A stretch of DNA of 64,000 nucleotides from JABAAI01 sp965261955 (lineage in GTDB: Bacteria > Spirochaetota > Leptospiria > Leptospirales > Leptonemataceae). Where the stretch lies: contig CBDHEM010000062.1 in assembly GCA_965261955.1 (NCBI GenBank), forward strand, positions 1 through 64,000, read 5' to 3'. This document shows positions 53,601 through 64,000 of this stretch, in pieces (position 1 is the stretch's first letter; each line of letters starts with the position of its first letter). The notes under the pieces are model-generated. The model saw nothing but the letters and a program-made list of their open reading frames with translations. It ran no database searches and was not told the DNA's origin. Made by a program: the position numbers and the translations under genes.

Positions 53601-56600
53601 AATTTTTGACCCAAAAGAGAAGTTTTCAGTTAATTTCTGCGAAAATGCTTCATAAAAGCGGAAATGCTTAGTTTAGCTGTGTGGCCCATTTGGAGGAGGT
53701 AAACCTTTATTTGTCCCATTTCACTGGTTTGACCAAAAAAAAGTTATTTCCATCAAATAAAAAAAATTCTTAGGATTTTCCCCTTTTTAAACTTGTTGAA
53801 AAAATCATTTGTGAGTATTTCTAAGTTCCTTTCTGAGATACTCACGTTTTTGAACCAAAAAGAGAAGTTTCTAGTCGTGAGATACTCACGTTTTTGAACC
53901 AAAAAGAGAAGTTTCCAGTCGTCTTCAGCGAAAATGCTTCAAATCACCACAAAAGCTTAGTTTAGCTGTATGAATAACTTGCTGAGTAATTCTTAGCTTC
54001 ATTCGGAGATAATAAAAAAATTTAAACGAAAGAGAAGTATTCTGTTAATTTCCGCAAAATTGCTTCATAAAACAAGAAAAGCTTCGTTTAGCTGTATGTG
54101 GCTCATTTTGAGGAGGAAAAACATTTTCGTCAATATTTGTCCCATTTCACTGGTTTGACAAAAAAAGTTGTTTCAATTAAATCGTGTGTGTTTCTTAGCT
54201 TCTTTCCGAGATAGTCACGTTTTTGACCCAAAAAGAGAAGTTTTCAGTCTATTTCCGCGAAAATGCTTCATAAAACCAGAAAAGTGTAGTTTAGCTGTAT
54301 ATGCCTAATTTTTAGCAGGAAAAATGTTTGTTTTTTTGAATACTTGTCCCTTTTCATTGGTTTGACAAAAAAAAGTTGTTTCCATCAAATCAAAATTTTC
54401 TCAGGATTTTCCCTTTTTCAAACTTTTTGAGAAAAAATAACTTTCTGAGTAATTATTAGGTTCAATCTGAAACAGTCACATTTTTTAAGTGAATGCGAAG
54501 TTTCCAGTCATTTTCAGCGAAAATGCTTCAAATCACCACAAAAGCTTAGTTTAGCTGTATAAATAACTTGCTGAGTAATTCTTAGCTTCATTTGGAGATA
54601 ATAAAAAAAATTAAACGAAAGAGAAGTATTCTGATAATTTCCGCAAAAACGCTTCATAAAACAAGAAAAGCTTCGTTTAGCTGTATGTGGCTCATTTTGA
54701 GGAGGAAAAACATTTTCGTCAATATTTGTCCCATTTCACTGGTTTGACAAAAAAAGGTGTTTCAATTAAATTGTGTGTATTTCTTAGCTTCTTTCTGAGA
54801 TGGTCACGTTTTTGACCCAAAAAGAGAAGTTTTCAGTCAATTTCGGCGAAAATGCTTCATAAAACCAGAAAAGTGTAGTTTAGCTGTATATGCCTAATTT
54901 TTAGCAGGAAAAATGTTTGTTTTTTAATACCTGCCCCTTTTCACTGGTTTGACAAAAAAAAGTTGTTTCCATCAAATCAAAATTTTTCTCAGGATTTTCC
55001 CTTTTTCAAACTTGTTGGGAAAAAATAACTTTCTGAGTAATTCTTAGGTTCAATCTGAAACAGTCACATTTTTGAAATGAATGCGAAGTTTTCAGTCAAT
55101 TTCCGTGAAAAAACTTCAAAACAGCAGAAAAGCTGAGGAGCTGTAAATGGATTATTTTGAGGAGGAAAACCGTTTTCGTCAATATTTGTCCCGTTTCACT
55201 GGTTTGACAAAAAAAGTTGTTCCATTCAAAATCAATATTTTCCTAAGGATTTGCCCCTTTTCAGACTTGTTGAAAAAAATCATTTCTGAATATTCCTCAT
55301 CTTCTTTCTGAGATAGTTCCGTTTTCGACCCAAAAAGAGAAGTTTTCAGTCATTTTCCGCGTAAATGCTTCAAAACACCAGAAAAGCTTAGTTTAGCTGT
55401 ATGTGATTCATTTTGAGGTGAAATTTTTTTTGTAATAAATATCCCGTTTCACTGTTTTCCCATAAAAGTTGTTTTAATCAAATCAAAACATTTCCTCAGG
55501 ATTTACCCCTTTTCTTACTTGTTGTGATAAATAACTCTCTGGGAAGTTCTAAGCTTCTTTCTGAGTAAGTCCCTTTTTAAACCCAAAAGAGAAGTTTTCA
55601 GGTAATTTCTGTGAAAATGCTTGAAAATGGCAGAAAAGCTTAGTTGTATGTGGCTCATTTTGATGAGGAAAACGTTTTCATCAAGATTTGTCCCGTTTCA
55701 CGGTTTGACCATAAAACGTTGTTTCAATCAAATCACTTTTCCACTGTATTTGTCCCTTTTCAAACATGTTGAGAACAAATAACTTTCTGAGTAATTCTTA
55801 GCTTCATTCTGAGTTAGTCTCATTTTTGACCCAAACGTGAAGTTTTTAGGCAATTTCTGCGAAAATGCCTCATATAACAAGAAAAGCTTAGATTAGCTGT
55901 ATGTGGCTCATTTTGAGGAGGAAAAACGTTTTAGGTTATATTTGTCCTATTATACTGGTTTGACAAAAAAAGTTGTTTCCATCATATAAAATTATTCCTT
56001 TGGATTTTCCGCTTTTCAAATTGTAAAATACATTTGTGAGTATTTTTTGGTTTCATTCTGAGATGAACCAAAAAGAGAAGTTTCCAGTCATTTTCTGCAA
56101 AAATGCTTCAAAACACCAGGAAAGCTTAATTTAGTTGTATGTGGCTTATTTTGAGGAGGAAAACTCGTCAATATATGTCCCGTTTCACTGGTTTGACCAA
56201 AAAATGTTGTTTCATCAAATCAAAATTTTCTTCGGGATTTGCCCCTTTTCAAACTTTTGAGAAAAAATCATCTGCGTATTTCTTAACATCTTTCTATGAT
56301 AGTCACGTCTTTCAAACAAAATGTGAAGTTTCCATCATTTTCCGCAAAAATGCTTAAAAATACCAGAAAAATTTTGTTTAGATGTATGTGGCTCATTTTG
56401 AGGAGAAAAACAGTATTCTTCAATATTTGTTCCATTTCACTGGTTTGACCAAAAAAGGTTGTTTCAATCAAATCAAAACATTTCTTCAGGATTTCCCACT
56501 ATTCATTTGTGAAAAATAATTTTCTGAGTGATTCTAAACTTCTTTCTGAGAGTCACTTTGTAGACCAAAAAGATAATTTTTTCAGTCAATTTCCACGAAA

Positions 56601-59600
56601 ATGCTTGTAAAACACCTGCAAAGCTTAGTTTAGCTGTCTGTGGCTTATTTTGAGGAGGAAAAACGTTTTCGTCAATATTTGTCCCATTTCACTTATTTGA
56701 CAAAAAAAAAGTTGTTTCAATTAAATAAATATTTTCCTCAGAATTTGCCCCTTTTCAAACTTGTTAAGAAAAAATTCATTTGTGCGTATTTCTTAGCTTA
56801 TTTCTGATATAGTCAGGTTTTTGATTCAAAAATAGAAGTTTCTGTCAATTTCCGCGAAAATTCTTCTAAACACAAGAAAAGCATAGTTTAGCAGTATGTG
56901 GGTCATTTGAGGCAGAAAACCATTTTCATCAATATTTGTCCCATTTCACTGGTTTGACCAAAAAAAGTTGTTTCCATCAATTCATATTTTTCTCAGGATT
57001 TTCCCGTTTTCAAACTTGTTGAGAAAAAATAACTTTCTGAGTAATTCTTGGCTTCATTCTGAGACAGTCACTTTTTGATACAAAAGAGGTTTTCACCTCG
57101 AAAATGCTTCATAAAACCTGAAAAGCGTAGTTTAGCTCTATGTCACTAATTTTGAGGAGAAAATATTTTGGTAATATTTGTCCCAATTCACTGGTTTTAC
57201 AAAAAGTTGTTTCCATCAAATCAAAATTTTCCTCAGGGTTTGACCCTTTTCAAACATGTTGAGAAAAAAATATTTGTAAGTATTTCTTAGCTTCTTTCGG
57301 AGATGTCACATTTTTGACCCAAAAAGAGAAGTTTTCAGTCAATTTCCGTCAAAATACTTCAAAGCACCAGAAAAGCTTAGTTTAGCTGTATGAAGCTCAT
57401 TTTAAATGGGAAAACCGTTTTTGTCGATATTTGTCCAGTTTCACTGGTTTGCCCAAAAAAAGTTGTTCCCAATTAAATCAAAACTTTTGCTCAGTATTTG
57501 CCTTGTCAAACTTGTTGAGAAAAATAACTTTCGGAAAAATTCTTAGCTTCATTCCGAGACTCTCACTTTTTTGAAGCAAAAGAGTTTTTCAGTCCATTTC
57601 TGCGAAAAAGCTTCATATATCAGAGAAGCTTAGTTTAACTGTATGTGGCTCATTTTGAGAAGGAAAAATGTTTGTCAATAATTGCCCCATTTCACTGCTT
57701 TGACCAAAAAAGGATGTTTCCTTCAAACAAAAGTTTTCAGTCAATTTCCGCAAAAGTGCTTCAAAACACCTGAAAAGCTTAGTTTAGCTGTATGTGGCTC
57801 ATTTCGAGGAGGAAAAACATTTTCGTCTGTCCCATTTCAATGGTTAGACAAAAAAAAAGTTGTTTCAATTAAATCAAAATTTTCCTCAGGTTTGTTTTTT
57901 TTCAAACTTGGGAAAAATTTTATTTGTGAGTATTTTTTGTTTCTTCGGAGATAGTTACGTTTTTGACCCCAAAAGAGAATTTTTCAGTCAATTTCCGCAA
58001 AAATTCTTCAAAACACCAGAAAAGCTTAGTTTAACTGAATATGGATCATTTTGAGGAGGAAAAACATTTTCAAGTCCCATTTCACTGTGTTACCCTAAAA
58101 AAAATTGTATTCATTAAATCAAATCATTTCCTCAGGTTTATCCCCTTTTCAAACTGGTTGAGAAAAAAAAAACTTTCAGAGTAATTCTTAGATTCAGTCT
58201 GAGACAGTTGCTATATTGACTAAAAAAGAAATTGTCTGTCAATTTCCGTGAAAATTATTAAACCAGATAATCTTAGGCTAGCCTGTATGTGGCTCATTTT
58301 GAGGAGGAAAAACGTTTTTGGTAATATTTGTCCCATTTCATGGGTTTGATCCAAAAATGTATCCATCAAATCAAAATTTTCATTAGGATTAGCTCCTTGT
58401 CAAACTTGAGAAAAAAATCATCTGTGTGTATTTCTTAATTTCTTTCTGATTTTTTACCCAAAAAGAGAATTTTTCAGTCAATTTCCGCAAAAATACTCCA
58501 AAACATTAGAAAAGCTTAGTATAGCTGTATGTGGCTCATTTTGAGGAGGAAAACTGTTTTCGTCAATATTTTTACTGTTTTACTGGTTTGACAAAAAAAA
58601 ATGTTTCTAACAAATCAAAATTTTCATCAAGATTTGTTCCTCGTCAAACATGTTGAGAAAAAATTATTTCTGAGTAATTCTTAGCTTCATTCTGAGACAG
58701 TTACTTTTTTGAAGCAAATAAGAAGTTTTCTGTCAAATTCCACGAACAGGCTTCATAAAACCAGAAAAGCTAATTTTAGCTGTTTGAGGCTCATTTTGAG
58801 GAGAAAAATTTTTTTTGGAAATATTTGTCCAATTTCATTAATTTTCCCCCAAAATTTGTTTCCATCAAATAGAAATTTCCTTAGGATTTGCTCCTTTTAA
58901 AATTTGTTGAAAAAATCATTTGCTAGTATTTCTTAGCTTCTTTCTGAGATAGTCAATTTTTTGAACCCAAAAGAGAAGTTTCTATCCATTTTCCGCGAAA
59001 ATGCTTCAAAACACCAGAAAAGCTTAGTTTAGCTGTATGTGGCTCATTTTGAGAAGGAAAACCATTTTCTTCAATATTTGTCCCATTTCACTGGTTTGAC
59101 CAAAAAAAGTTGTTTCAATCAAATCAACATTTCTTCAGGATTTGCCACTGTGATAAAATAATTTTATGAGTAATTCTAAAGTTGTTTCTGAGAACTCACT
59201 TTGTACACCCAAAAGATAGGGTTTCGGTCAATTTCCGCGAAATGCTTGAAATCACCTAAAATGCTTAGTTTAGCTGTATGTGGCTCATTTTGAGGTGGAA
59301 AACCGTTTATGTCAATATTTGTCCCGTTTCTCTGGGTTGAACAAAAAAATGTTTCCATCTAATCAAAACTTTTACTCAGTATTTGACCCTTTTCAAACTT
59401 GTTGAGAAAAAATAACTTTCTGACTAATTCTTAGCTTCATTCTGAGACAGTCACTATTTTGAAGCAAAAGAGAAGATTTCAGTCATTTTCCGCGAAAATG
59501 CTTCAAACACCAGAGAAGCTTAGTTTAGCTGTATGTGGCTCATTTTGATGAGAACAAATGTTTTAGTCAATATTTATCCTGTTTCACTGCAATGACCAAA

Positions 59601-62600
59601 AGATGTTCCCATCAAATCAAAATTTTGATCAGGATTTGCACCTTTTGAACTTGTTTTGTAAAAAATCATTCAAAGTATTTCTTAGTTTCTTTCTGAGATA
59701 TTCACGTTTTTGACGCAGAAAGAGAATTTTTCAGTCAATTTACGCGAACCATTTTCATTAATATTTGTTCCGTTTCACTGGTTTGGCTAAAAAAGTTGTT
59801 TCCATCAAATCAAAATTTCCCTCAAGATTTGTCCCTATTCAAACTTGTTGAGAAAAAAACAGCTTTCAGAGTAATTCTTAGCTTCATTCTGAGATAAGTC
59901 ACTTTTTTGACACAAATGGGATGTTTTCAGTCTATTTTCGTGGAACTGCATTAAAACACCAGAAGAGCTTAGTTTAGCTGTATGTGGCTCATCTTGAGGA
60001 GGAAAACCGTTTTCGTTAATATTTGTCCCATTACATTGATTTGTTTAAAAATAGATGCTTCCATTAAATCATAATTATCCTCAGGGTTTGTCCCTATTCA
60101 AACTCGTTGGGAAAAAATAATTTTCTGAGTAATTCTTTGCTTCTTCCTGAGATATTCGATTTTTTTACCCAAAAGAGAGGTTTTCAGTCAATTTCCGCGA
60201 AAATGCATCTACGCACCGGAACAGCTTAATTTAGCTGTATGAGGTTCATTTTGAGGAGGAATAACTTTTTTCTTAATATTTTCCCCATTTCACTTGTTTG
60301 ACCAAAAAAGTTGTTTCCATCAAATCAAAATTTCCTTCAGGATTTGTCCCTATTCAAACTTGTTGAGATAAAGTTTCTGGGTAATTCTTAGCTTCATTCT
60401 AGTAATTTTTGACCCAAAGGAGAATTTTTTAATTTAATTTCTGCGGAAATGCTTCATAAAACTGGAAATGCTTAGTTTAGCTGTGTGGCTCATTTGGAGG
60501 AGGTAAACCTTTTTTGTCCCATTTCACTGGTTTGACCAAAAAAAGTTATTTCCATCAAATAAAATTTTTCCTTAGGATTTTCCCCTTTTTAAACTTGTTG
60601 AAAAAAATCATTTGTGAGTATTTCTAAGCTTCTTTCTGAGATACTCACGTTTTTGAACCAAAAAGAGAAGTTTCCAGTCGTTTTCAGCGAAAATGCTTCA
60701 AAATACCAGAAAAGCTTAGTTTAGCTGTATGAATAACTTTCTGAGTAATTCTTAGCTTCATTCGGAGATAATAATTTTTTTTAAACGAAAGAAAAGTATT
60801 CTGTTAATTTCCGCAAAAACGCTTCATAAAACAAGAAAAGCTTCGTTTAGCTGTATGTGGCTCATTTTGAGGAGGAGAACCGTTTAACGTCAATATTTGT
60901 CCCGTTTTACTGGCTTGAACAAAAAAAATGTTTCCATCAAATCAACTTTTACTCATTATTTTCTCCTTTTCAAACTTGTTGAGAAAAAATAACTTTCTGA
61001 GTAATTCTTAGCTTCATTCTGAGACAGTCACCTTTTTGAAGCAAAAGAGAAGTTTTAAGTCAATTTCCACGAAATTGCTTCAAACACCAGAGAAGCTTAG
61101 TTTCGCTGTATGTGGCTCATTTTGACGAGGAAAAATGTTTTAGTCAATATTTGTCCATATTACTGCTTTGACCAAAAAAAGTTTTTTCCATCAAATCAAC
61201 ATTTTCCTCAGGATTTGTACTTTTTCGAACTTGTTGAGAAAAAAATCAATTTCAGATTATTTCTTAGCTTCTTTCTAAAATAATCATGTTTTTGATCCAA
61301 AAAGTTAATTTTTTAGTCAATATCCGTGAAAATGCTTCAAAACACCAGAGAACCTTAGTTTAGCTGTATGTGGCTCATTTTGAGGAGGGAAAATGTTATC
61401 GTCAATATTTGTTCCATTTCACGGGTTTGACCCAAAAAAGTTGTTTCAATTAAATCAAAATTTTCCTCAGGATTTGCCCATTTTCAAACTTGTTGTGAAA
61501 AAAACATTTGTGTGTATTTCTTAGCTTCTTTCCAAGATAGTCACGTTTATGACCCAAAAAGAGAAGTTTTCAGTCAATTTCCGCGAAAATGCTTCATAAA
61601 AAAAAAGGTGTAATTTAGCTGTATATGCCTAATTTTGAGCAGGAAAAATGTTTTTTTAAATATTTGTACCATTTCACTGGTTTGACCAAAAAAAATTGTT
61701 TCCATCAAATCAAAATATTTCTCAGGATTTTCCCTTTTTCAAACTTGTTGAGAAAAAATAACTTCCTGAGTAATTCTTAGGTTCAATCTGAAACAGTCAC
61801 ATTTTTGAAGTGAATGAGAAGTTTTCAGTCAATTTCCGTGAAAAAACTTCAAAACAGCAGAAAAGCTGTGTAGCTGTATGTGGCTTATTTTGAGGAGAAA
61901 AAAGTTTTCGTCAATATTTGTCCAGTTTCACTGGTTTGACCAAAAAAGTTGTTCCATTCAAAATCAATATTTTCCTCAGGATTTGTTCCTCTTCAAACAT
62001 GTTGAGAAAAAATTATTTCTGAGTAATTCTTAGCTTGATTCTGAGAGACACTTTTTTGAAGCAAAAGAGAATTTTTCTGTCAAATTCCGCGAAGAGGCTT
62101 CATAAAACTAGAAAAACTAATTTTAGCTGTTTGAGGCTCATTTTGAGGAGGAAAAATGTTTTTTGTAATATTTGTCTCATTTCATTGGTTTTCCCCCAAA
62201 AATTTGTTTCCATTAAATAAAAATTTCCTTAGGATTTGCTCCTTTTCAAACTTGTTGAAAAAATCATTTGCTAGTATTTCTTAGCTTCTTTCTGAGATAG
62301 TCTAGTTTTTGAACCCAATAGAGAAGTTTCTAGCCATTTTCCGCGAAAATGCTTCAAAACACCAGAAAAGCTTAGTTTAGCTGTATGTGGCTCATTTTGA
62401 GAAGGAAAACCGTTTTCTTCAATATTTGTCCCATTTCACTGGTTTGACCAAAAAAAGTTGTTTCAATCAAATCAAACATTTCTTCAGGATTTGCTACTGT
62501 GATAAACTAATTTTATGAGTAATTCTAAAGCTGTTTCTGAGAACTCACTTTGTACACCCAAAAGATAGGGTTTCGGTCAATTTCCGCGAAATGCTTGAAA

Positions 62601-64000
62601 TCACCTGAAATGCTTAGTTTAGCTGTATGTGGCTCATTTTGAGGAGGAAAACGTTTACGTCAATATTTGTCCCGTTTCTCTGGGTTGAACAAAAAATGTT
62701 TCCATCAAATCAAAACTTTTACTCAGTATTTGACCCTTTTCAAACTTGTTGAGAAAAAATAACTTTCTGACTAATTCTTAGCTTCATTCTGAGACAGTCT
62801 CTTTTTTGAAGCAAAAGATAAGTTTTCAGTCATTTTCCGCGAAAATGCTTCAAATACCACAGAAGCTTAGTTTAGCTGTATGTGGCTCATTTTGACGAGA
62901 ACAAATGTTTTAGTCAATATTTATCCCGTTTCACTGCAATGACCAAAAGATGTTCCCATCAAGTCAAGATTTTGCTCAGGATTTGCACCTTTTCGAACTT
63001 GTTGAGAAAAAATTAATTCAAAGTATTTCTTAGTTTCTTTCGGAGATATTCACGTTTTTGACGCAGAAAGAGAATTTTTTAATTTACGCGAGCCGTTTTC
63101 GTTAATATTTGTCCCGTTTTACTAGTTTGGCAAAAAAAAGTTGTTTCTATCAAATCAAAATTTCTCTCAAGATTTGTCCTATTCAAACTTGTTGAGAAAA
63201 AAACAGCTTTCAGAGTAATTCTTAGCTTCATTCTGAGATAAGTCACTTTTTTGACACAAATGGGATGTTTTCTGTCTATTTTCGTGGAACTGCATTAAAA
63301 CACCAGAAGAGCTTAGTTTAGCTGTATGTGGGTCATCTTGAGGAGGAAAACCGTTTTCGTTAATATTTGTCCCATTACATTGATTTGTTTAAAAATACTG
63401 TTTCCATTAAATCATAATTATCCTTAGGATTTGTCCCTATTCAAACTCATTCGAAAAAAAATTTTAATTCTTTGCTTCTTCCTGAGATAGTCAATTTTTT
63501 AACCCAAAAGAGAGGTTTTCAGTCAATTTCCGCGAAAATCCTTTATAAAACCGGAAAAAATTTGTTTAGCTGTGTGGCTCATTTGGAGGAGGTAAACCTT
63601 TTTTGTCCCATTTCAGTTGTTTGACCAAAAAAAAAGTTATTTCCATCAAATAAAAATTTTCCTTAGGATTTCCCCCTTTTTAAACTTGTTAAAAAAATCA
63701 TTTGTGAGTATTTCTAAGCTTCTTTCTGAGATATTCACGTTTTTTAACCAAAAAGAGAAGTTTCCAGTCTTTTTCAGCGAAAATGCTTCAAAACACGAGA
63801 AAAGCTTAGTTTAGCTTTATGAATAACTTTCTGAGTAATTCTTAGTTTCATTCATAGATAATAAAAAAAATTAAACGAAAGAGAAGTATTCTGTTAATTT
63901 CCGCAAAAACCCTTCATAAAACAAGAAAAGCTTAGTTTAGCTGAATGTGGCCCATTTTGAGGAGAAAAAACGTTTAACGGCAATATTTGTCCCGTTTCAC
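47600..64000 (+). repeat. satellite, ~250-bp monomers, running off the right edge
   Basis: About 65 units. Typical landmarks in order: AGCTGTATGTGGCTCATTTT, GAGGAGGAAAA, TCAATATTTGTCCC, TTTCACTGGTTTGACC, TTGTTTCCATCAAATCAAAA, CTCAGGATTTGCCCCTTTTC, AAACTTGTTGAG, GAGTAATTCTTAGCTTCATT, GAGAAGTTTTCAGTCAATTT and CCGCGAAAATGCTTCAAAAC. Neighbouring units differ much, while units several kilobases apart are nearly identical, so homogenisation acts on long blocks. Short open frames scattered through the array are artefacts. Confidence 0.95.
53836..53923. repeat. 44-bp near-perfect tandem duplication inside the satellite
   Basis: GAGATACTCACGTTTTTGAA continuing to TCTAGTCGT is repeated directly with one or two changes. 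It is missing from the homologous position near 60640-60680. Confidence 0.9.

Noticed and set aside
46089..63814. Scattered 60-90-codon frames rich in F/K/L
   Set aside because: They fall at equivalent positions of the satellite monomer, carry no domain motifs, and are AT-rich satellite artefacts.

Overview
This is eukaryotic, almost certainly animal, DNA. Genes are split by GT/AG introns, one promoter has a TATA box, and tandem repeats, decayed transposons and a large satellite fill much of the window. No prokaryotic features, rRNA or convincing tRNA were seen. The gene content fits an early-branching invertebrate such as a sponge or cnidarian, but the sequence alone does not fix the taxon.

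Two genes can be reconstructed, both on the + strand and head to tail. (1) The 3' part of a C2CD5 (CDP138) orthologue lies at 9027-35069. Reading frames join across GT/AG introns to give segments that match my recollection of the C-terminus of human C2CD5, including the terminal AQCLLNVSGDA exon and its stop. Its last introns are about 8 kb and 14.7 kb and hold an antisense hAT transposase relic, a LINE relic, a palindromic MITE-like element and at least five minisatellites. (2) A compact six-exon gene at about 35425-39046 starts 325 bp downstream. It has a TATA box, a non-coding first exon, and encodes a 474-residue secreted protein with one EGF domain followed by EAR (epitempin/TSPEAR-type) repeats.

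Layout: 1-6060 is nearly continuous minisatellite DNA (units of 15, 31, 26, 26, 37, 38 and 54 bp). 6061-9026 is mostly featureless. 9027-35069 is C2CD5 with repeat-filled introns. 35390-39380 is the EGF-EAR gene. 40388-41743 holds two opposed relics of one mobile-element-like ORF. 41845-42035 is a dispersed repeat related to the one that precedes the 43-bp minisatellite at 22.9 kb. 42036-44620 is mostly featureless. From about 44621 to the right edge is one satellite field: an inverted piece, then ~365-bp dimeric monomers, then ~250-bp monomers with multi-kilobase duplications inside.

The most informative observations concern repeat origin: two neighbouring arrays with homologous 26-bp units, a minisatellite whose last units have captured part of an adjacent LINE, a minisatellite whose unit also occurs once inside a dispersed element elsewhere, and a 250-bp satellite monomer that looks like an internal deletion of a 365-bp dimer. 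I found no sign of a new defence or biosynthetic system.
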